A DNA stretch of 64,000 nt, taken from CAZAXU01 sp964489245. Lineage in GTDB: Bacteria; Bacteroidota; Bacteroidia; Flavobacteriales; Flavobacteriaceae. Location of the stretch: positions 1 through 64,000 of the forward strand of contig CAZAXU010000003.1 in assembly GCA_964489245.1 (NCBI GenBank), given 5' to 3'. Below the pieces are notes generated by a model. That model was given only the letters and a program-made list of their open reading frames with translations. It had not been told where the DNA came from and did not search any database. The first letter of the stretch is position 1. Each line of letters begins with the position of its first letter. The translations under genes and the position numbers were made by a program. Shown piece after piece: positions 16,942-25,216 of this stretch.

Positions 16942-17856
16942 ATGAAAGAATCATTCGTGAAGAACAAATATTTGAGTGTTGTCGATGTCGTGAACACGTT
17001 GTTTTGGTTGTTTATGCTTGTCTTTTATCTAATTACATTCAGACAATCAGCATACAGATTATACGGATTTTTCTTACTATTCGGTTTGTTGATTTTTCAA
17101 ATTATTATTATAAAGCTTCGCAAAAAATCTCACAAGCCGAAATGGATAAAACTCTTGCTGCTTTTTTATCCCGTTATTTATCTTGTGCTTATTTTTGATA
17201 GCCTTCACCTAACATTGCCCTATATGAATCCGAATATTTATGATGCCGAATTAGCAAATATAGATTTTCAAATCTTAGGAGTGAATCCGACTGTGGCCGT
17301 TGAAAGTATTATCAATCCATATTTGACGGAACTGATGTATATCCTATATTTTTTCTATTTTCCGATGCCTCTGCTAATTCTGGGATACTTGTATAAGAAA
17401 AAAATGTTCAGAGCATTGGATAAATCTATTCTATTTCTGTTTTTGACTTATTACGGATCTTATTTGATATATTATTTGGTGCCGGCTTTGGGTCCGAGAT
17501 TTTATGAGCCGATTTCGTCTCTACAACAAGTGAACCTGGATGGATTATGGCTGACAGATATTATTCGAGATACAATCAATTCATTGGAACACAATAAGTT
17601 TGATGCTTTTCCAAGTTTGCATACGGCAATATCTTTGACCACTTTTATCATCATAGCACAATACAGAAAGAATTGGCTGCCTGTTTTTATACCGATTGTT
17701 CTGGGAATTTTTATTTCCTTGATTTATTGCAGATATCACTATTTTATCGATATTGTTGCCGGAGTGCTGTGGACATTAATTAGTTTTTGGATAACCGAAA
17801 AATATTATAATCGAATATTTATTAAAAAATTTATACCTTTCTACTCTGAAAATTAG
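16942..17856 (+). CDS. PAP2/AUR1-type membrane enzyme, putative phosphorylceramide synthase
   Basis: This 304-residue protein has about six membrane helices and the two histidine motifs of lipid phosphatase/phosphotransferase enzymes: FPSLHTAIS (about residue 218) and CRYHYFIDIVAG (about residue 260). The HYxxD form and the helix layout resemble AUR1-like inositol-phosphorylceramide synthases more than soluble acid phosphatases. In this operon it would transfer a phospho-headgroup to ceramide or remove a phosphate from a lipid intermediate. I chose ATG 16942 over the TTG one codon upstream. It lies 35 bases after the GNAT gene. Confidence 0.68.
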   Translation: MKESFVKNKYLSVVDVVNTLFWLFMLVFYLITFRQSAYRLYGFFLLFGLLIFQIIIIKLRKKSHKPKWIKLLLLFYPVIYLVLIFDSLHLTLPYMNPNIYDAELANIDFQILGVNPTVAVESIINPYLTELMYILYFFYFPMPLLILGYLYKKKMFRALDKSILFLFLTYYGSYLIYYLVPALGPRFYEPISSLQQVNLDGLWLTDIIRDTINSLEHNKFDAFPSLHTAISLTTFIIIAQYRKNWLPVFIPIVLGIFISLIYCRYHYFIDIVAGVLWTLISFWITEKYYNRIFIKKFIPFYSEN

Positions 17857-17862
17857 TTTACC

Positions 17863-18564
17863 ATGTCAGATAAGTCCACATTAGATTTTAGCAAAAAGGA
17901 TTTACATCATTATATCTTACTGTTGAGCGCGCCCGTTTTGCTGACAATTTATAGATATCACGCTTATCCGGGAACCTTTACACTTCCCTTTGAAATAGGC
18001 TGGGCAGATGATGAAAGCATCAGATTTTTTCAATTTTTGATTTTCTTTGTGTTGATGTTTGTGATCCCTGTTCTATATGTCAAACTCATCATGAAAAAAT
18101 CCTTATTGGATTTCGGGTTAGGATTCGGCAATATTAAATCAGGAGTAAAATATTTATTGTTGATTCCTTTTGTGATTGTTCCTGCTATTTATTTTGCGGC
18201 ACAAATGCCGGATGTACAATCAGAATATCCCTTGGCAAAAAATTTGTTGATAGATCAAACTAACCTGATTCCCTATGAAATCGCCTATATCGTTTTATAT
18301 TATATTGCTTGGGAGTTTTATTTCAGAGGATTTCTGTTGTTTGGATTGAAAGACAGATATGGAGCAATTGCAGCAATTCTCATTCAAACCGTTTCATCTT
18401 GTTTGGTGCATATAGATAAACCCGAAGGAGAGATTATGGGTTCTATATTTGTGGGAATTATTTTTGGATATATTGCGCTGAGAACCAAATCAATTTGGTA
18501 TGTCTTTTTATTGCATGCAACAATTGGCGTGCTGACGGATTTATTTATTATCTACACACGATAA
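17863..18564 (+). CDS. CPBP-family intramembrane protease-like protein
   Basis: The 233-residue protein has six or more hydrophobic helices and the CPBP (CAAX protease and bacteriocin-processing, Abi) motifs in reduced form: WEFYFRGF (the usual EExxxR has one glutamate here), a histidine in CLVHI, and a histidine in FLLHATIG. The family includes membrane metalloproteases and proteins of unknown role. It starts 6 bases after the PAP2 gene and ends 17 bases before the reductase, so it is embedded in the sphingolipid operon. Its contribution there is unknown; maturation of a membrane partner is one possibility. Confidence 0.7.
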   Translation: MSDKSTLDFSKKDLHHYILLLSAPVLLTIYRYHAYPGTFTLPFEIGWADDESIRFFQFLIFFVLMFVIPVLYVKLIMKKSLLDFGLGFGNIKSGVKYLLLIPFVIVPAIYFAAQMPDVQSEYPLAKNLLIDQTNLIPYEIAYIVLYYIAWEFYFRGFLLFGLKDRYGAIAAILIQTVSSCLVHIDKPEGEIMGSIFVGIIFGYIALRTKSIWYVFLLHATIGVLTDLFIIYTR

Positions 18565-18581
18565 ATCATAAAATTAGACAG

Positions 18582-19577
18582 ATGAAAGAAAAAATTTTGG
18601 TTACGGGAGCAAATGGTTTCATTGGCAGTAGTCTGGTAAAAAGATTGATTAATGAAGGAAACATAGTGCATAGTCTGGTCAGAGAGACTTCTGATATGAA
18701 ATTTCTAAAAAATGTCAATACCAAAATTTTTTATGGAGACATAACCGATAAAAACAGCTTACTTGAAGCCATGCAAGGAGTCGATAAGGTTTTTCATGTA
18801 GCCGGATTGGCGGCAGACTGGGGAAACTACTCTGTTTTTGAGAATGTAAACTTCATAGGAACACAAAATGTTGCTCAAGCGGCAAGCAGAGCAGGAGCAA
18901 AAAAATTTATCTACATCAGCACAGTGGCTTTTCACGGATTTGGAAAAATTAATATGACAGAAGAATCTCCTGTTGATAAAAATTTGATTCCTTATGCAAA
19001 AACAAAATATTTGGCAGAAAGTTGGTTGTGGAATTTTGATCAAATCACAGAAATGAACATTACGGCGGTTCGTCCGGGAAATGTATTTGGGGTCAATGAC
19101 AGAACTTTTATATCCAAATATATTGATGCGCTTCTTTCAGGAAAATTTATGGAAGTGAATAAAGGAAAAAGCAAAACTTGTCCCGTTTTTATAGATAATT
19201 TGATAGATATTATCACTTTGGTCGGTAGAGAAAAAAAAGCCGACGGACAATCTTTTATTGCAACAGACGGTTTAGATATCAATTGGCATATATTCAATAC
19301 AAAACTGGCAGACGCATTCAATATCAAATTGCCAAAATCTTCCGTCCCCTATGCAGTTGCTTATCCGATTGCTAAAATCTACTATGGCGTTCACAAAATA
19401 TTAGGCATTAAGTCAGAGCCGTTTTTGACACCTTATAGAATCGACAACGGTGGAAAAGATTATCATTTTAAAATAGACAAATTAAAAGATTTTTTTGGTT
19501 ATCATCCCCGTATTGGCATTGATGAGGCTTTAAAGAAAACAGCCAACTGGTATAAAGCTGAGTTTTTAGATGAATAA
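18582..19577 (+). CDS. NAD-dependent epimerase/dehydratase family protein, putative ceramide reductase
   Basis: The 331-residue protein is an extended short-chain dehydrogenase with the NAD(P)-binding GANGFIGSS at residues 8-16 and the catalytic YxxxK in PYAKTKYLAE (about residue 145), preceded by a serine in YISTVAFHG. In Caulobacter and Bacteroides a protein of this superfamily (CerR) reduces the 3-keto group during ceramide synthesis, so the same role is inferred from the operon. I start at 18582 (MKEKILVTGAN), because the open frame extends 29 codons upstream into the CPBP gene. Alternatives are a sugar-nucleotide or steroid-type dehydrogenase. Confidence 0.7.
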   Translation: MKEKILVTGANGFIGSSLVKRLINEGNIVHSLVRETSDMKFLKNVNTKIFYGDITDKNSLLEAMQGVDKVFHVAGLAADWGNYSVFENVNFIGTQNVAQAASRAGAKKFIYISTVAFHGFGKINMTEESPVDKNLIPYAKTKYLAESWLWNFDQITEMNITAVRPGNVFGVNDRTFISKYIDALLSGKFMEVNKGKSKTCPVFIDNLIDIITLVGREKKADGQSFIATDGLDINWHIFNTKLADAFNIKLPKSSVPYAVAYPIAKIYYGVHKILGIKSEPFLTPYRIDNGGKDYHFKIDKLKDFFGYHPRIGIDEALKKTANWYKAEFLDE

Positions 19578-19671
19578 ATCATCAATACAATTAAATTTAT
19601 AGAGATATATCCGATTTTAAGAATTCATTTTTTAGTTGTATTTTTAAACCGAATTAAAAAATATAAAAATT

Positions 19672-20508
19672 ATGGATACTTATCAAAAGATTGACAAAAA
19701 TTTAAAATATGGAGTGCCTGTTGGAATCTTACTTTTTATATTGGTGATTTTTCTGTTTTCATCAATGGTTACGATTGGAACCGGACACAAAGGTGTTTTG
19801 TTCAAAACTTTTGGAAAAGGTGTAGATACCACTCAAATTCCGTTGAGCGAAGGATTTCATTTTGTGGCACCTTGGAACAAAGTTTATAAGGTTGATGTCA
19901 GACAACAACAGCTGTTTGAAAGCATGAAAGTCTTATCATCAAACGGATTGGACATTCAATTGGATGCCACGGTTTGGTATCAACCCAGACACAAAGATTT
20001 GGCAAAATTGATAAAACTCAGAGGCTTGGGCTATTTGGATGATGTGATTAAGCCTGCCATACGTTCTGCAGCGAGAAATGTAGTAGGACGTTACACACCT
20101 GAGGAAATTTATTCGACCAGAAGAGAAGCAATTACACAAGAAATCTTTGAAGAAACCAATAATATCTTAAATCAAAACTTTGTGCATTTGAAAAATATTT
20201 TGGTGCGAGATGTGACACTTCCCGCCACGATAAAAAATGCGATTGAACGAAAATTAAAACAGCAACAAGAAGCTTTGGAATATGAGTATCGTTTACAGAA
20301 AGAGAAAAAAGAAGCAGAACGTAAGCGTATTGAAGCAAAAGGAATCAAAGATTTTCAAGATATCGTTTCCATGGGAATTTCAGATAAGCTTTTGCGCTGG
20401 AAAGGAATTGAAGCTACCTTGAAACTGGCGGAATCTCCTAATTCCAAAATTGTGGTTGTAGGTGGAAAAGACGGCTTGCCGATTATTATGAATGCCGGAA
20501 AAAATTAG
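19672..20508 (+). CDS. Prohibitin-family SPFH membrane protein
   Basis: The 278-residue protein has one N-terminal membrane helix (VGILLFILVIFLFSSMV, about residues 17-33) followed by the SPFH/band 7 domain (GHKGVLFKTFGKGVDTT, GFHFVAPWNKVYKVDVR) and a long charged coiled coil (about residues 190-230). Prohibitins form large rings on the membrane and scaffold proteases such as FtsH. It begins 94 bases after the CerR-like gene and may be part of the same transcription unit, which fits a role in membrane organisation, but no direct link is shown. Confidence 0.88.
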   Translation: MDTYQKIDKNLKYGVPVGILLFILVIFLFSSMVTIGTGHKGVLFKTFGKGVDTTQIPLSEGFHFVAPWNKVYKVDVRQQQLFESMKVLSSNGLDIQLDATVWYQPRHKDLAKLIKLRGLGYLDDVIKPAIRSAARNVVGRYTPEEIYSTRREAITQEIFEETNNILNQNFVHLKNILVRDVTLPATIKNAIERKLKQQQEALEYEYRLQKEKKEAERKRIEAKGIKDFQDIVSMGISDKLLRWKGIEATLKLAESPNSKIVVVGGKDGLPIIMNAGKN

Positions 20509-20516
20509 AAAGAGAT

Positions 20517-20684
20517 ATGAGCAAAAAAGTAAAGATGGCACTAGCCGTTGGCTTGCAATTGGGACTGATTGCATCCATAGGTGATTTTGTTGGCTGGAGC
20601 CATATGAAATATGTTTTGATTGCTGCAGTGGTTTCGTTTTTTATAGCGATTATATTGTTTATTTATGATATGTCTAAGGATTGA
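20517..20684 (+). CDS. Small two-helix membrane protein, 55 residues
   Basis: A 55-residue frame starts 8 bases after the prohibitin stop and ends before a strong terminator. It has a basic start (MSKKVK), a hydrophobic stretch (MALAVGLQLGLIASIG) and a clear membrane helix (YVLIAAVVSFFIAIILFIY) with a charged end (DMSKD). Position and composition suggest a real membrane protein co-expressed with the prohibitin. I do not recognise a family. Confidence 0.55.
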   Translation: MSKKVKMALAVGLQLGLIASIGDFVGWSHMKYVLIAAVVSFFIAIILFIYDMSKD

Positions 20685-20700
20685 GAAATAATAATAATCA

Positions 20701-20740
20701 AAAAAAATCCGGAGGATTATTAATCTTCCGGATTTTTTTA
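20701..20740. terminator. Bidirectional terminator between prohibitin unit and sucC
   Basis: The stem AATCCGGAGGAT (20706-20717) pairs with ATCTTCCGGATT (20723-20734) with one G-U pair. It is flanked by a run of A on the left and a run of T on the right, so it can terminate both the plus-strand prohibitin unit and the convergent sucC transcript. Confidence 0.85.
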
Positions 20741-20760
20741 TATCTAAAATGGTATTAAAA

Positions 20761-21954
20761 CTATGCCAGCACTTCTTGAACTTTATCGGCAGCTTCTTGA
20801 AATTCGGTTACGAAATGAACCGGAATACCGCTATTTTCAATCAGCTCTTTAGCCTTATCGGCATTGGTTCCTTGCAAACGAACAATAATGGGCACATTGA
20901 TTTCTCCTTTCATGTTATTATAGGCATCAACCACGCCTTGTGCTACCCGGTCGGCACGCACAATGCCGCCAAAGATATTTACCAAAATGGCTTTGACTTT
21001 AGGGTCTTTTAAAATGATACGAAAGCCTTTTTCAACGCGTTCTGCATCAGCAGTTCCTCCTACATCCAAGAAATTGGCAGGATCACCACCGGCTTGTTTA
21101 ATCAAATCCATGGTTGCCATTGCCAATCCGGCTCCATTCACCATACATCCTACGTTTCCGTCTAACGCAACATAGCTCAACCCTGCTTCTTTAGCTTCCA
21201 CTTCAACAGCATTTTCCTCTCGTGTATCTCTCATTTCAGCTAAATCCTTGTGTCTGAATAAAGAATTATCATCAATTACTACTTTTGAATCTACCGCTAA
21301 GATTTTATTGTCGGAGGTTTTTAACACCGGATTGATTTCAAACAGGGAAGCGTCATTTTTTACGAATGCGTCATACAAAGAAAAGACAAATTTCACCATT
21401 TCTTTGAAAGCTTGCCCGCTCAATCCTAAATTGAAAGCGATACGTCTAGCCTGAAATCCTTGCAAGCCATAGGCAGGATCGATATTTTCGATAAATATTC
21501 TTTCAGGTGTTTTTTCGGCAACTTCTTCAATGTTCATTCCTCCGTCAGGAGAATACATAATCATATTTTTTCCTGCTCCGCGGTTAAGCATTACACTCAT
21601 ATAATATTCCTCCGTTTCACTTTCTCCCGGATAATAAACATCCTCGGCAATCAATACCTGGTTCACTTTTTTTCCTTGCGGTGGTGTTTGTGGTGTGACC
21701 AGCATCATGCCGATGATATTAGAAGCCAATTCTTTGACTTCATCTAAACTTTTAGCCAATTTCACACCGCCTCCTTTTCCGCGCCCGCCGGCGTGCACTT
21801 GTGCCTTGACAACATACCATTGTGTGCCGGTTTCTTCTGTGAGTTTTTTTGCGGCTTCTACTGCCTTTTCAGGAGTATTTGCAACAATTCCGCGTTGAAT
21901 TCTAACGCCGGATTGATTTAATATCTCTTTTCCTTGATATTCGTGTAAATTCAT
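20761..21954 (-). CDS. sucC: Succinyl-CoA synthetase subunit beta
   Basis: The beta subunit of the TCA-cycle enzyme converts succinyl-CoA to succinate with NTP formation. The 397-residue protein has the ATP-grasp domain (residues about 1-235, with HAGGRGKGGGVK and the EINPVL metal-binding segment) and the C-terminal CoA-ligase domain (NGAGLAMATMD, GGDPANFLDVGG, NIFGGIVRADRVAQG). The length is typical. The alpha subunit gene (sucD) is not next to it. It lies 92 bases downstream of tpiA on the same strand. Confidence 0.96.
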   Translation of the reverse strand: MNLHEYQGKEILNQSGVRIQRGIVANTPEKAVEAAKKLTEETGTQWYVVKAQVHAGGRGKGGGVKLAKSLDEVKELASNIIGMMLVTPQTPPQGKKVNQVLIAEDVYYPGESETEEYYMSVMLNRGAGKNMIMYSPDGGMNIEEVAEKTPERIFIENIDPAYGLQGFQARRIAFNLGLSGQAFKEMVKFVFSLYDAFVKNDASLFEINPVLKTSDNKILAVDSKVVIDDNSLFRHKDLAEMRDTREENAVEVEAKEAGLSYVALDGNVGCMVNGAGLAMATMDLIKQAGGDPANFLDVGGTADAERVEKGFRIILKDPKVKAILVNIFGGIVRADRVAQGVVDAYNNMKGEINVPIIVRLQGTNADKAKELIENSGIPVHFVTEFQEAADKVQEVLA

Positions 21955-22007
21955 AGTTTAATGTTTATATGTTTAGTCCTGTATTAGGGGTTGTATTGAA
22001 AACGCAA

Positions 22008-22015
22008 CAAATATA
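22008..22015 (-). promoter_or_regulatory. Candidate -7 box of sucC
   Basis: On the minus strand this reads TATATTTG, 53 bases before the sucC start. A TTG at the standard upstream distance is not present. Confidence 0.35.
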
Positions 22016-22046
22016 ATGAAACGAATTTAAAGTATTATGATAAAAA

Positions 22047-22805
22047 TCAAGATTTTCCCGCTTCAATAATAGCATTGAAATCGTCTGCTTTTAGTGCAGC
22101 CCCGCCAATCAGCCCTCCATCCACATCAGGTTGAGAAAAAATCTCCTCTGCATTGTTGGGTTTTACACTTCCGCCATATAAAATACGAAGGCTGTCAGCT
22201 AAAGCTTTGTCATATTTTTTGGCGATAACTTCTCTGATAAAATGATGGATTTCTTGTGCTTGCTCAGGTGTTGCTGTTTCTCCGGTGCCAATAGCCCAAA
22301 CGGGTTCATAGGCAATGACAATTTTTTTAAAAGCATCTTCAGGCAGATCAAATAAAGCATTTTTAAGCTGTGATTCCACCACGGAAAAATGTTTTCCTGC
22401 TTGTCGTTCCTCCAATTTTTCACCAATGCAGAAAATATTCATCATATTTTTGTGATATGCCTGTTCGGCTTTTTGTTTCAAGATTTTATCGGTTTCACCA
22501 AAATAAGCACGTCTTTCCGAGTGTCCTAAGATGACGGTGTCAACGCCTATGGATTGTAACATATTGGCAGAAACTTCACCTGTATAGGCACCGTTTTCTG
22601 CAAAATACATATTCTGTGCGGCAACTTTGACTGCTGAATTTTTTGTTTGCTCAATAGCGGTTTTTAGATTGACAAAGCTTGGGGCAACAAAAACTTCGAC
22701 TGTGTTTTCGGTGTTAATAACTCGTAGAAGGTCTTGAATTAGATTTTGAGTTTCAGGAAGCGTTTTATTCATTTTCCAGTTCCCTGCGACAATTTTTTTT
22801 CTCAT
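22047..22805 (-). CDS. tpiA: Triosephosphate isomerase
   Basis: This glycolytic enzyme interconverts dihydroxyacetone phosphate and glyceraldehyde 3-phosphate. The 252-residue TIM barrel shows the catalytic lysine in AGNWKMNKT (residues 6-14), the histidine in LGHSERR and the glutamate in AYEPVWAIGTG, plus the phosphate-binding GGSV and GLIGGAAL near the end. Length is normal. It is followed on the same strand by sucC. Confidence 0.97.
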   Translation of the reverse strand: MRKKIVAGNWKMNKTLPETQNLIQDLLRVINTENTVEVFVAPSFVNLKTAIEQTKNSAVKVAAQNMYFAENGAYTGEVSANMLQSIGVDTVILGHSERRAYFGETDKILKQKAEQAYHKNMMNIFCIGEKLEERQAGKHFSVVESQLKNALFDLPEDAFKKIVIAYEPVWAIGTGETATPEQAQEIHHFIREVIAKKYDKALADSLRILYGGSVKPNNAEEIFSQPDVDGGLIGGAALKADDFNAIIEAGKS

Positions 22806-22882
22806 TGTTTTTTGTTTGCAATTTACAAATCTTTGTTAATAAATATTTTCATGAGGTAGATTTTTTTTAAGCAATATCTTTA

Positions 22883-22890
22883 TATCTTTG
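22883..22890 (+). promoter_or_regulatory. Candidate -7 box of the pyr cluster
   Basis: TATCTTTG matches TAnnTTTG exactly and ends 15 bases before the pyrD ATG, predicting a very short leader with no room for attenuation. No standard -33 TTG is visible. Confidence 0.4.
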
Positions 22891-22905
22891 CTCAAACCTA
22901 AGCAG

Positions 22906-23931
22906 ATGTATAGAAATCTTATTCGACCCGTGTTTTTTTTGTTCAAACCTGAAGCGGTTCACCATTTTTCTCTGGCTTTTCTAAATTTTGTCAATCGTAT
23001 TCCTTTTTTTTCAGTCCTGTTAAGGACTTTTTTTATGCCCGATACCAAGGAATCGGAGAAAGAAGTTTTTGGAATCAAATTTAAACATCCCATTGGTTTG
23101 GCTGCCGGATTTGACAAAAATGCAGAATATATAGACGTGCTGTCTGGTTTTGGATTTTCGTTCATAGAAATAGGAGCAGTGACACCACTTCCGCAAAAAG
23201 GAAATCCAAAACCGAGATTATTTCGATTGAAAAAGGACAAAGCATTAATCAATCGGATGGGTTTTAACAACAAAGGCTTATCCAATGCAATTAAAAATCT
23301 TAAAAAAAGAAAGTCTAATGTGATTGTAGGGGCGAATATAGGCAAAAACACTTTAACGCCAAATGAGCAAGCCAATGACGACTATGTCCGGTGTTTTGAA
23401 GATTTGCATGATTATGTTGATTATTTCACTGTCAATGTGAGTTGCCCGAATATCAAAGATTTGAGAGAATTGCAAGACAAAGAAGCATTATTGGATTTGT
23501 TGTCAAAACTAAAAAAAATAAATGCAGAAAAATTTAAACCAAAACCGATTTTGCTCAAAATTTCACCGGATCTAACCCAAGAACAATTAGACGATACTTT
23601 GCGTATCATTCAAAAAACCGAAATTGATGGAATTGTTGCCGTGAATACAACAACATCCAGAACAAATTTGTCATATTCAGATGAAAAAATACAGCAAATC
23701 GGTAACGGAGGCTTAAGCGGGTCGCCGTTAAAAGATAAGGCAACGGAGCTGATTAGATATATTCATCAAAAGACAAATGGAGAATTGCCAATCGTTGGTG
23801 TGGGCGGAATCATGACAGCTGAGGATGTACAGGAGAAATTGGATGCCGGTGCAAGCTTGGTGCAAGTGTTTACGGGTTTTATTTATGAAGGTCCTGGGAT
23901 TGTTAAGAAAAGTCTTAAACTCAAACATTAG
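22906..23931 (+). CDS. pyrD: Dihydroorotate dehydrogenase, quinone-dependent (class 2)
   Basis: This FMN enzyme oxidises dihydroorotate to orotate and passes electrons to quinone at the membrane. The 341-residue protein has the N-terminal hydrophobic helices of class 2 (about residues 1-45), then AAGFDKNAE, NRMGFNNKG, GANIGKN, VNVSCPN and GVGGIMTAEDVQ with TGFIYEGPG. The catalytic-base segment reads VNVSCPN, with cysteine where class 2 enzymes usually have serine. I start at ATG 22906, since the upstream extension begins at a TTG and overlaps the -7 box. It opens the UMP cluster, 6 bases before pyrC. Confidence 0.93.
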   Translation: MYRNLIRPVFFLFKPEAVHHFSLAFLNFVNRIPFFSVLLRTFFMPDTKESEKEVFGIKFKHPIGLAAGFDKNAEYIDVLSGFGFSFIEIGAVTPLPQKGNPKPRLFRLKKDKALINRMGFNNKGLSNAIKNLKKRKSNVIVGANIGKNTLTPNEQANDDYVRCFEDLHDYVDYFTVNVSCPNIKDLRELQDKEALLDLLSKLKKINAEKFKPKPILLKISPDLTQEQLDDTLRIIQKTEIDGIVAVNTTTSRTNLSYSDEKIQQIGNGGLSGSPLKDKATELIRYIHQKTNGELPIVGVGGIMTAEDVQEKLDAGASLVQVFTGFIYEGPGIVKKSLKLKH

Positions 23932-23937
23932 AATTCT

Positions 23938-25200
23938 ATGAGAACGCTACTGAAAAATGCTGTTATTAACGGAATCAAACAGAACTTATTAATCGAAAAC
24001 GAATATATTTCTTATATCGGCACCAATACGTTTGATAATGAACAAGAAATAGATTTAGAAGGAAAAATAATTATTTCCGGAGCAATTGATCCGCATACAC
24101 ATATTCGTGATCTGGGGCAAAGCAATAAGGAAGATTGGACAAGTGCCTCCAATGCGGCAATTCGTGGCGGAACAACAATGGTTTTTGACATGCCAAACAA
24201 CAAACCGCCAACAATAAACTTGCATAACCTGAACTTAAAAAGACTAAAGGCAAGGCACTCGAAGGTTAATTATAAATTTAATATTGCAGCCACTTCTTAT
24301 AATTTACGAGATGTGACTGAAATTTTGAAAACCAATCCTGATGATGTGGTGGCACTCAAACTGTTTTTGGCGGGTTCCAATTCAAATGAATATGTTGATA
24401 ATGAAGAAGTTATAAAGAGAATTTTTGATATTTCTTTACGATATGATTTGCCTGTAATAGTACATACCGAGTTGCAGAAATGTGTAAAAAATTATGCTGA
24501 CAAAACAAAAAATCCTACAATTTTTGACCATAATTATATTCGAAATCCTGAATGCGCCGTGAAAGGCACCGAGTTGGTAGCAAAATTAGCGAAAGAAATT
24601 GGCAATAAGCTCTATATTGCTCATACGTCGGTAGCAGAAGAAATTGATATCATTGAGTCATATAAAGGTGAAGCACAAATTTATTGTGAAATCACGCCAC
24701 ACCATTTGTTATTGACGGAAGAAGTTTTGAAAAAGGTTGGGAATTTTGGAAAAGTGAACCCGCCGCTGCGAACAACAAAAGATAATCAACGACTTTGGCA
24801 GGGAATATATGATGGCATTGTGGACGTAGTCGGCACGGATCATGCTCCACACCGATTGGATGAAAAGCAAAAAAAATATGCCGATGCTCCTTCCGGTTTT
24901 CCGGGCTTAGAAACTAATCTGCCTTTGTTGTTGAATGAAGTGAATAAATCCAAGTTAGATATGCAAAGATTGGTTGAATTAATATCGAGCAGGACCGCTG
25001 AAATTTTTAATTTGAAAAAGCGCGGAAAAATTGTAGAAGGCTATTATGCGGACTTAGTCGTGATTGATATGAACAAAGTATGGAAAATAGAACCTGAGAA
25101 ATTTAAAACCAAAGCAAAATATTCTCCCTTTGAAGGAATGCAGGGAAAAGGAGATGTTGTAATGACTTTTGTGAACGGAAAATTGGAAAATATTAAGTAG
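23938..25200 (+). CDS. pyrC: Dihydroorotase
   Basis: This amidohydrolase closes carbamoyl-aspartate to dihydroorotate in pyrimidine synthesis. The 420-residue protein has the metal-binding DPHTHIRDLGQ (about residue 53), zinc ligands in VIVHTE and LYIAHTS, and the catalytic aspartate in VVGTDHAPHRLDE. The last residues carry a typical amidohydrolase ending (YADLVVIDMNKVW, then MTFVNGK). Length fits type I dihydroorotase; allantoinase-like relatives exist, but the pyr neighbours settle the assignment. It starts 6 bases after pyrD. Confidence 0.93.
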   Translation: MRTLLKNAVINGIKQNLLIENEYISYIGTNTFDNEQEIDLEGKIIISGAIDPHTHIRDLGQSNKEDWTSASNAAIRGGTTMVFDMPNNKPPTINLHNLNLKRLKARHSKVNYKFNIAATSYNLRDVTEILKTNPDDVVALKLFLAGSNSNEYVDNEEVIKRIFDISLRYDLPVIVHTELQKCVKNYADKTKNPTIFDHNYIRNPECAVKGTELVAKLAKEIGNKLYIAHTSVAEEIDIIESYKGEAQIYCEITPHHLLLTEEVLKKVGNFGKVNPPLRTTKDNQRLWQGIYDGIVDVVGTDHAPHRLDEKQKKYADAPSGFPGLETNLPLLLNEVNKSKLDMQRLVELISSRTAEIFNLKKRGKIVEGYYADLVVIDMNKVWKIEPEKFKTKAKYSPFEGMQGKGDVVMTFVNGKLENIK

Positions 25201-25216
25201 GAAAAAACATAAACAC

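Noticed and set aside
22959..23375. Minus-strand frame of 138 codons inside pyrD
   Set aside because: It mirrors the pyrD coding frame and has no recognisable protein features; an antisense shadow.
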